DNA of 17,989 bases from Anaerolineae bacterium CG2_30_64_16 (GTDB taxonomy: Bacteria; Chloroflexota; Anaerolineae; CG2-30-64-16). Shown one piece after another: positions 13,026 to 17,989 of the stretch (within the stretch, counting starts at the first letter, position 1; every line of letters begins with the position of its first letter). Made by a program: the position numbers and the translations under genes. The notes beneath the pieces were generated by a model. The model worked only from the letters and a program-made list of their open reading frames with translations. It ran no database searches and was not told the origin of the DNA. The DNA lies in NCBI GenBank assembly GCA_001871755.1, contig MNXL01000016.1, forward strand, positions 1 through 17,989, written 5' to 3'.

Positions 13026-13268
13026 ATGACCGAAGAGACCACTCCTGCCTTCGAAGAACTATACCGCGAGCTCGAAGATGCCGTCCGCCGGCTGGAAGCG
13101 GGCGACCTGCCCCTGGCCGAGTCGCTGACCCTGTTCGAGCACAGCACCGCGCTGGCGGAACAGTGCAACAGGCTGCTCGATGAGGCCGAGCTGCGCGTGC
13201 GCCAGTTGACGACGCGGCCTGACGGCGGCCTGGATGCCGAGCCGTTTGCCGGATGGCAGACCGAATGA
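13026..13268 (+). CDS. xseB: Exodeoxyribonuclease VII small subunit
   Basis: 80 residues, the usual length. The family core is present: FEELYRELEDAVRRLEAGDL, PLAESLTLFEHSTALAEQCN and RLLDEAELRVRQL. Several small subunits coat the helical stalk of XseA. ATG 13026 has CGAGGC just upstream. Its stop overlaps the ATG of the downstream membrane protein (ATGA). Confidence 0.93.
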   Translation: MTEETTPAFEELYRELEDAVRRLEAGDLPLAESLTLFEHSTALAEQCNRLLDEAELRVRQLTTRPDGGLDAEPFAGWQTE

Positions 13269-13726
13269 GCCCGAAGCCAAGCGATCTGCTCATCGCGCTG
13301 GCTCACAACCGCACGCTGTGGGTGACGCTCGCGGCGTGGGCTGTTGTGCAATTGTGGAAATTTGCCTCCGCGTTGCTGTTCGAGCGCAAGCTCGACCTCA
13401 CTCTGCTCTGGGCGCCGGGCGGCATGCCCAGCTCGCACAGCGCGCTGGTGAGCGCTCTGACCGTGAGTGTGGGGATGAACGCCGGGTTCGACTCGCCGGC
13501 CTTCGCGATCGCGGTGGCGCTGGCGATGGTCGTGATGTACGATGCGGCCGGCGTGCGCCAGGCGGCGGGCAAGCAGGCGCAGAAGATCAACCGCATCGTC
13601 GAAGAACTGCTTGCCGGACATCCACTGAACGAAGAACACCTGCGGGAATTGTTGGGCCACACCCCGTTTCAGGTGACGGTGGGCGCCCTGTGTGGCGCCT
13701 TGATCGCCTGGCTGTTGAACTTGTAG
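13265..13726 (+). CDS. Divergent PAP2 family membrane protein (DUF212/YuiD-like)
   Basis: 153 residues from ATG 13265, which overlaps the xseB stop (ATGA). The family signature GGMPSSHSALVSALTVSVGM is present, followed by AVALAMVVMYDAAGVRQAAG, KQAQKINRIVEEL and the tail LLGHTPFQVTVGALCGALIA. Three to four hydrophobic segments indicate an inner-membrane protein. PSSHS resembles one motif of PAP2 acid phosphatases, but the activity of DUF212 proteins is not established. The same gene occurs widely as a conserved hypothetical. Confidence 0.88.
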   Translation: MSPKPSDLLIALAHNRTLWVTLAAWAVVQLWKFASALLFERKLDLTLLWAPGGMPSSHSALVSALTVSVGMNAGFDSPAFAIAVALAMVVMYDAAGVRQAAGKQAQKINRIVEELLAGHPLNEEHLRELLGHTPFQVTVGALCGALIAWLLNL

Positions 13727-13829
13727 CGCGGCCCTGCCCCGGTTTGCCATCGAGCCTCCCCTTCTGTCACATTCTGCCGTCGGGCGGTGTTATATGAGTG
13801 CTAATGCGTCGCGACGCAGGGATCCCAAT

Positions 13830-14432
13830 ATGACGACCGACCCCTGGCACACGGCCGCACCGCGGCCCTATACAACGCGCCAGCCCGAACGTGCAGCCCA
13901 GGACTTCGACGCCCTATTCCTGGCCCACTACGCTGAGATCTACCGGCTGCTGTACCGGATCGTCGGCGCCCGAGAAGAAGCCGAGGACCTGGCCCAGGAG
14001 GCTTTCCTGCGCCTGCACAGATCGCCGCACCTCTGGGCTTCGGGCGAGCAGCACGAGCATAACGTGCGGGCCTGGCTCTTCCGTGTGGCCACCAACCTGG
14101 CCTACAACGCGCTGCGGCATGAACGGCGTTCGCAGGCGCGGCAAGAGCGCCTGGCTGACAACGCTGCCGGGAATGGCGCGGCGCCGGATCCGATCGAGGC
14201 GGCTTTACAGATGGACGCGCGGACCACCGTGCGGCAGGCGCTGGCCGCGCTGCCGGCCCGGCAAGGGCAGCTTCTGGTTCTGCGCTACGCCGGCCTCAGC
14301 TATCGCGAGCTGGCCGTGGCCGTGGCCGTGGCGCCTGGGTCGGTTGGCACGTTGCTGGCCCGGGCCGAAACCGCCTTCGAGAGGGCATACCGGGCGCTGG
14401 TTCCGGCCCAAGGAGGTGAGCATGAAGTGTGA
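13830..14432 (+). CDS. ECF-type RNA polymerase sigma factor
   Basis: 200 residues from ATG 13830 (AGGGA at 13818-13822); an in-frame ATG at 13794 would add 12 residues. Region 2 is FDALFLAHYAEIYRLLYRIV with the -10 recognition helix AEDLAQEAFLRLHR and VRAWLFRVATNLAYNALRHE. Region 4 carries LPARQGQLLVLRYAGLSYRE and the HTH around APGSVGTLLARAETAFERAY for -35 recognition. There is a short CCGTGG triplication encoding AVAVAVAP in the HTH. The 3' end overlaps the anti-sigma gene by 11 bases, the standard arrangement for a sigma/anti-sigma switch controlling an envelope or stress regulon. Confidence 0.92.
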   Translation: MTTDPWHTAAPRPYTTRQPERAAQDFDALFLAHYAEIYRLLYRIVGAREEAEDLAQEAFLRLHRSPHLWASGEQHEHNVRAWLFRVATNLAYNALRHERRSQARQERLADNAAGNGAAPDPIEAALQMDARTTVRQALAALPARQGQLLVLRYAGLSYRELAVAVAVAPGSVGTLLARAETAFERAYRALVPAQGGEHEV

Positions 14433-15588
14433 TACCGGTTTGCTGCGCGCCTACCTGGACGACGCGTTGTCTGAGACCGAGCGGGGCGCTGTAGCCGGAC
14501 ATCTGGCGGGCTGTGCGTCATGTCAGGCGGAGCTGGCGATGCTCCAGAAACGGAGCGTCCAGGTTATGACGCGGTTGGCGATCTTGGAGCCTGAGGCAGG
14601 CGAGGCGCCTGACCCGGCAGCCGCATTGGCCCGCTTCTACGCCGGGGCGCCCGCCCAGGCGGCATCCCGGCCAGCGCCAGGCCGAGCGCTTTGGGCCAAC
14701 CTGAAAAGGAGCTACGAAACCATGAAACAGTCTCTGCTGACCGGCTGGCGTAAGCCGGTTACGATTGGCGCCACTGCAGTGGCGTGTCTGCTGATCCTGT
14801 TCAGTTTTGCGCCCGTCCGGCAAGCGGCCGCGGATTTCTTGGGCATCTTCCGGGTGCGCAAGTTCGCAGTGATCCCTATCGATGCTGCGCATACCCGGCA
14901 GTTGGAAGAACTGGCTCAACTGGCGGATCGTGGCGCGTTTGGTCAGCCGACGGTGGTGCGCGAACCAGGCGAGCCCCAGGCGGTGGCCAGCGCGGCCGAA
15001 GCCAGCGCGCTGGTCGGGTTCCCGGTCCGCGTGCCGGCCGCGCTGCCGGAAGGCGCGCTCCCGCGCACCTTCAACGTCCAGTCCGGGCCGGCCGCGCACT
15101 TCGAGATGGACCGGACGACTATGCAGGCGGTGTTGGACGTGACCCAGATCAAGGGGGTGACTCTGCCGGATGTCGAGAGGATCGTGATCGATCTCGATGT
15201 GCCCTGGGTGGTGACGCAAAGCTATCGCCGCGGCGCCAGCCTGTGGACGATCTCGCAATTGCGCAGCCCCCAGGTCGATATGCCGGCGGGGTTGGATCTG
15301 ACTGCCCTGGGTGCGGCCGCGTTCGAGTACCTGGGCATGCCCGAAGCTGACGCCCAACGGCTGGCGCAAGCTATCGACTGGACCAGCACCGTCGTCATCC
15401 CGCTGCCCACCGAGGAGGCCGAGTTCCGCGAGGTCACGGTGGATGGGGTGACCGGGCTGCTGTTGGAGCCGCGGTCCAGCAACCCCCATCGCGTGGTGTT
15501 ATGGCAGCGCGACGACATCGTCTACACGGTCGAAGGTGTTTACACCGACGCCCGCGAGTTGCTCCTGGTGGCGGATGCGCTCAAGTGA
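14422..15588 (+). CDS. Membrane-anchored zinc-binding anti-sigma factor with C-terminal DUF4367-like domain
   Basis: 388 residues; a perfect AGGAGGTGA lies 2 bases before ATG 14422, within the sigma gene end. The N-terminal zinc-binding anti-sigma domain shows C3 and H27-x3-C31-x2-C34 (HLAGCASC). A single membrane segment (PVTIGATAVACLLILFSFAP) lies about residues 112-131. The outer part carries SALVGFPVRVPAALPEG, typical of DUF4367-like domains, and a later repeat of strands up to the end. The cytosolic zinc domain would bind the sigma factor encoded just upstream and release it on an envelope signal sensed outside. Co-translation with the sigma factor sets their ratio. Confidence 0.88.
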   Translation: MKCDTGLLRAYLDDALSETERGAVAGHLAGCASCQAELAMLQKRSVQVMTRLAILEPEAGEAPDPAAALARFYAGAPAQAASRPAPGRALWANLKRSYETMKQSLLTGWRKPVTIGATAVACLLILFSFAPVRQAAADFLGIFRVRKFAVIPIDAAHTRQLEELAQLADRGAFGQPTVVREPGEPQAVASAAEASALVGFPVRVPAALPEGALPRTFNVQSGPAAHFEMDRTTMQAVLDVTQIKGVTLPDVERIVIDLDVPWVVTQSYRRGASLWTISQLRSPQVDMPAGLDLTALGAAAFEYLGMPEADAQRLAQAIDWTSTVVIPLPTEEAEFREVTVDGVTGLLLEPRSSNPHRVVLWQRDDIVYTVEGVYTDARELLLVADALK

Positions 15589-15589
15589 C

Positions 15590-15700
15590 AGGGGTCAGGG
15601 ATCAGGAATCAGGAGTCAGATGTCAGTCGGCCAATCCTTGACGCCTGTTTCCTGGTCCCTGCAGCCTGATCCGTGCCTCCTGACGCCTGGTCCCTGACAC
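15590..15700. repeat. Imperfect inverted repeat of GGTCAGGGATCAG type
   Basis: The left arm has GGGTCAGGGATCAGGAATCA and the right arm CCTGACGCCTGGTCCCTGAC, with a CTGCAGCCTGATCC block between. It fills the whole gap between the anti-sigma gene and the ABC ATPase and ends directly at the ATPase ATG, leaving no ribosome site. Could fold in RNA and act as a weak terminator, but there is no T-run. Confidence 0.7.
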
Positions 15701-16630
15701 ATGCACATCGAAACCACCGCACTCCGAAAACAATACGGCGCACTGACCGCTGTCGACAGCCTTGACTTGCGTGTGGATGCAGGCGAGGTGTTCGGCTTCC
15801 TGGGGCCGAACGGCGCGGGCAAAACCACAACCGTCAAGATGCTGCTGGGCCTGGTCTATCCCGACGGAGGCGCGGCGCGCGTGCTCGGGCAGCGGCCCGG
15901 TGACCCGCACGTGATGGGGCGCATCGGGTTCCTGCCGGAGCACTTTCGTTTCCCCCCCTGGCTGACCGCGGCCGGCTTCCTGGATTTGCACGGCCGGCTC
16001 TATGGGATGCCGGCCGCGCGGCGCCGCACACGGATTCCAAAGCTTCTCGAACGGGTCGGACTGGCGGATCGGGCGCATTCCCGGCTGGGCGAGTTCTCCA
16101 AGGGCATGAGCCAGCGCATCGGGCTGGCCCAGGCGCTGCTCAACGAGCCGGACCTGGTGTTCCTGGACGAGCCGACTTCAGGTCTGGACCCGGTGGGGCG
16201 CCGCGAGGTGCGCGATCTGATCCGAGAGCTGCGGGACGCCGGGGTCACGGTCTTCCTCAACTCCCATTTCCTCAGCGAAGTCGAGGTCACCTGCGACCGG
16301 ATGGCGATCGTCAAGCGCGGCCGGGTAGTGCGGAGCGGCACTCTGGACCAACTGACCGATGGCGCGGTCGAGGTGCAGGTGCGCGCAGGGGGATTGACGC
16401 CGGATCTGGTGGCCGGCCTGGCGCGCTGGGGACGGGTGATTTCGGATTTCGGATTTCGGATTTCGGATTGCCAGGATGTTGTGCGGTTCACTCTGACGGT
16501 CGAGAGCGAGGCCGTTTTGCCGGCAGTGGCCGACTGGCTGGTGCAGGGCGGTGCTCGCCTCTATGCGCTCGCGCCGCAACGCCCGTCGTTGGACGAACTG
16601 TTCATGCGCATCATCGCAGAAGAGCCATGA
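15701..16630 (+). CDS. ABC transporter ATP-binding protein (ABC-2 type)
   Basis: 309 residues. Walker A GPNGAGKTTT at 35-44, a FLPE motif at 78-80 in place of the Q-loop glutamine as often seen in ABC-2 ATPases, signature FSKGMSQR at 132-139, Walker B LVFLDEPTSGLDP at 152-164 and switch histidine in LNSHFLSE (H189). It powers the permease encoded downstream. The ATG at 15701 has no ribosome site, because a palindromic repeat abuts it. Residues 247-256 (ISDFGFRISD) come from a 7-bp microsatellite inside the C-terminal domain, which still reads in frame to the normal end LYALAPQRPSLDELFMRII. The stop overlaps an ATG (ATGA) that reads into the hairpin array. Confidence 0.9.
   Translation: MHIETTALRKQYGALTAVDSLDLRVDAGEVFGFLGPNGAGKTTTVKMLLGLVYPDGGAARVLGQRPGDPHVMGRIGFLPEHFRFPPWLTAAGFLDLHGRLYGMPAARRRTRIPKLLERVGLADRAHSRLGEFSKGMSQRIGLAQALLNEPDLVFLDEPTSGLDPVGRREVRDLIRELRDAGVTVFLNSHFLSEVEVTCDRMAIVKRGRVVRSGTLDQLTDGAVEVQVRAGGLTPDLVAGLARWGRVISDFGFRISDCQDVVRFTLTVESEAVLPAVADWLVQGGARLYALAPQRPSLDELFMRIIAEEP
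16438..16469. repeat. 7-bp microsatellite inside the ABC ATPase gene
   Basis: Four and a half copies of GATTTCG. The array is low-GC against a very GC-rich gene and encodes ISDFGFRISD. Such GATTTCG tracts are common between genes in repeat-rich genomes but unusual within a conserved coding sequence. Confidence 0.92.
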
Positions 16631-16893
16631 GCATCTTGCGTCCAATCCCGGGCCGTGGCCGGTGTCCTCACCGAGCCACCTCGATCATCACCTCTCGCTG
16701 TGGCCGGTGTCCTCACCGAGCCACACCGATCATCACCTCTCGCTGTGGCCGGTGTCCTCACCGAGCCACCTTGATCATCACCTCTCGCTGTGGCCGGTGT
16801 CCTCACCGAGCCACCTCGATCATCACCTCTCGCTGTGGCCGGTGTCCTCACCGAGCCACCTTGATCATCTCGGATGCCCTATGCGCACGTTGA
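16627..16893 (+). CDS. Possible small reading frame across the hairpin array (15-residue peptide repeat)
   Basis: This frame begins at an ATG overlapping the ABC ATPase stop (ATGA) and runs 88 codons through the 45-bp repeats, giving five copies of a CGRCPHRATSIITSR-like unit. It ends at TGA 16891-16893, 10 bases inside the permease gene. The periodic Cys/His peptide is a direct result of a unit length divisible by three and need not be functional. It could allow ribosomes to cross the array and couple ATPase and permease translation. Possibly the first codons (MSILRPI) are the displaced start of the original permease. Confidence 0.25.
   Translation: MSILRPIPGRGRCPHRATSIITSRCGRCPHRATPIITSRCGRCPHRATLIITSRCGRCPHRATSIITSRCGRCPHRATLIISDALCAR
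16655..16869. repeat. 45-bp tandem hairpin array, four units plus a 35-base partial
   Basis: Units start at 16655, 16700, 16745, 16790 and 16835. Each begins GTGGCCGGTG-TCCT-CACCG-A-GCCAC, which folds into a 10-base-pair stem with a TCCT loop and one bulged A, followed by a 20-base spacer ending TCATCACCTCTCGCT. Units differ by one or two bases (CTCGATC, ACCGATC, TTGATC). A further diverged copy begins at 17966 at the right edge. The spacing between ATPase and permease is otherwise expected to be a few bases. Confidence 0.93.
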
Positions 16894-17720
16894 GTATCGC
16901 CCGTCTGACCTTTCTGGAAGCCCGGCAGCGCAAGCTGCTGTGGGCAGTCGTCCTGCTTGGACTCGCCTTTCTGGCCGTCTACGCGACCGGCTTCCATTTC
17001 ATGTATCGCGACCTGACGCGCGCCATGAGCAGCAACGCCGCACGAATGTTGGAGCCCACCAACTTCTTTGTGATGACCGGGCTGTACGGCGTGAATTTCC
17101 TGGCGGTCATGCTCGCCGTGCTGACCTCGGTGGACGTCATCGCCGGCGAGATCGCGTCCGGTACCATCCACACCATCGTGACCAAGCCGCTGCGGCGGTG
17201 GGAGATTGTGATCGGCAAGTGGCTGGGGTTGGCCCTGATGTTGAGCGCGTTCACCGTGCTCATGAGCGCCGCGCTGATGGGGATCGTCTGGCTGATCGCG
17301 GGTTACCTGCCGCCTAACCCGATCCCGGGCGTCGCCCTCATCGTGTTGGAAGGGCTGGTCGTGCTGACCCTCTCCATCCTCGGCGGGACGCGGCTGCCGA
17401 CGCTGACCAACGGCGTGGTGGTGTTCATGCTGTACGGGCTGGCCTTCATTGCCGGCTGGATCGAACAGTTCGGCGCTTTCCTGCACAACGAGGCCGCGGT
17501 GAACGTGGGGATCGTGGTCAGCCTGCTGATGCCCAGCGAGGCGATGTGGAAGCGGGCCGCCTACCTCATGCAGCCGCCGTTCCTGCGCGAGCTGAACCTG
17601 AGCGCGACCCCCTTCGGCGCGGCCAGCGCGCCCAGTGCGGTGATGGTGGTCTATGCGGTGATCTATACGGTCGTCGTGCTGGGGGTCGCGGTACGGTGGT
17701 TTGGTGGGAGAGATTTGTAG
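16881..17720 (+). CDS. ABC-2 type transporter permease
   Basis: 279 residues with about six membrane segments, for example LLWAVVLLGLAFLAVYATGF, NFLAVMLAVLTSVDVIAGEI and MLSAFTVLMSAALMGIVWLI. The motif EIASGTIHTIVTKPLRRWEI, followed by VIGKWLG, is typical of ABC-2/NatB-like permeases between the second and third segments. The end is VYAVIYTVVVLGVAVRWFGG. It would form the membrane channel for the upstream ATPase; the substrate is not evident. ATG 16881 lies 11 bases after the hairpin array and has only a weak ribosome site (CGGA), so the original start may have been altered by array growth. Confidence 0.87.
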   Translation: MRTLSIARLTFLEARQRKLLWAVVLLGLAFLAVYATGFHFMYRDLTRAMSSNAARMLEPTNFFVMTGLYGVNFLAVMLAVLTSVDVIAGEIASGTIHTIVTKPLRRWEIVIGKWLGLALMLSAFTVLMSAALMGIVWLIAGYLPPNPIPGVALIVLEGLVVLTLSILGGTRLPTLTNGVVVFMLYGLAFIAGWIEQFGAFLHNEAAVNVGIVVSLLMPSEAMWKRAAYLMQPPFLRELNLSATPFGAASAPSAVMVVYAVIYTVVVLGVAVRWFGGRDL

Positions 17721-17735
17721 ACGAGAACAAGGATC

Positions 17736-17989
17736 TCAAACTGGTGGCAGCAGGTCCCCAAGGTTGGCTATCGGCGAACGATAGTTGGCTCGATCGATCA
17801 TTTGGCGGAGCAAGGAGTTTCCTTGGTTGACGTCTAGTCGACCACGCTGGATCGCCAGCAGTAGAATACCGATCGTGCCGGAAAGAGGGATGTTCCAGGC
17901 TCTCGCGTGTGCGCGAACCGTACGATCATCACTCAACAGTATCTTCTCAATTCTTCGGGGAATCGCTCGCTGTGGCCGGTCTCCTGACC
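17736..17989 (-). CDS. DUF3368/PIN-like protein, C-terminal fragment (open at right edge)
   Basis: Minus strand. The frame reads ILLSDDRTVRAHARAWNIPL, then SGTIGILLLAIQRGRLD and NSLLRQMIDRANYRSPIANL. This matches the C-terminal half of DUF3368 proteins, PIN-like nucleic-acid-binding or toxin proteins, which usually carry an [L/S]DD...AR..G..V.GT.G.LL.AK..G pattern. Upstream the frame stays open to the edge, but within about 10 codons it enters the hairpin repeat (17966-17989). The N-terminal catalytic half may therefore be lost or lie beyond the window. The gene converges on the permease with a 15-base gap; no antitoxin partner is visible. Confidence 0.65.
   Translation of the reverse strand, partial: SGDRPQRAIPRRIEKILLSDDRTVRAHARAWNIPLSGTIGILLLAIQRGRLDVNQGNSLLRQMIDRANYRSPIANLGDLLPPV
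17966..17989. repeat. Start of another 45-bp-type hairpin repeat (cut by the window edge)
   Basis: CTCGCTGTGGCCGGTCTCCT followed by GACC matches the junction and 5' part of the array unit at 16655-16869, except that the loop-closing pair is C/G where the array has G/C. The rest lies outside the window. Confidence 0.7.

Noticed and set aside
16655..16869. Repeat array read as a CRISPR
   Set aside because: The units are contiguous 45-bp direct repeats with identical interiors; there are no unique spacers and no cas genes.
17767..17783. CTATCG-CGATAG hairpin as terminator of the permease gene
   Set aside because: It has only 6-base arms, no T-run, and lies within the minus-strand DUF3368 coding region.

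Overview
The window looks like a chromosomal piece of a high-GC, Gram-negative-type or monoderm environmental bacterium. Gene content, an operon style with ATGA overlaps, and intergenic DNA packed with palindromic and short tandem repeats all suggest a Chloroflexota (Anaerolineae-like) genome. That placement is an inference from style; there is no rRNA or marker gene to prove it. All but one of the recognisable genes read on the + strand.

Layout. (1) 1-1976: the 3' part of an RHS/YD-repeat protein gene, open at the left edge and broken by a one-base frameshift near 612-617. (2) 1977-5433: a toxin-antitoxin (TA) zone. It holds an apparently intact antitoxin/RelE-ParE pair with a textbook promoter, an HTH/antitoxin/PIN-toxin group, and an antitoxin plus a ruined TumE-type toxin. 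These are separated by large palindromic repeats (1985-2114, 2799-3050, 4289-4600). (3) 5442-8609: housekeeping-type genes, namely a MeaB-like GTPase, a YegS-type lipid kinase and a Cax-type Ca2+/H+ antiporter, the last two joined by ATGA. (4) 8657-9155: another antitoxin and a truncated RelE-type toxin. (5) 9178-11661: a lower-GC restriction-modification pair (Mrr-like endonuclease and DNA methyltransferase) that appears to have replaced the end of the toxin gene. (6) 11688-13726: xseA and xseB (exonuclease VII) and a DUF212/PAP2-like membrane protein. (7) 13830-15588: an ECF sigma factor overlapping a zinc-binding, membrane-anchored anti-sigma factor. (8) 15701-17720: an ABC ATPase and its permease, separated by a 45-bp tandem hairpin array. 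(9) 17736 to the right edge, minus strand: the C-terminal fragment of a DUF3368/PIN-like protein.

The most notable structure is non-genic. Three different short elements of about 80 bp with terminal inverted repeats each sit inside or between TA genes (3482-3561, 5132-5217, 8752-8833). The one at 5132-5217 splits a TumE toxin and leaves a 3-bp duplication with the frame kept. A 45-bp hairpin repeat sits between the ABC genes, and a copy at the right edge carries a compensatory base-pair change, which supports selection on, or descent of, a folded structure. A 7-bp microsatellite has entered the ABC ATPase coding sequence, and a palindrome-rich insert lies inside MeaB. I see no CRISPR array, tRNA, rRNA, riboswitch or integrase.
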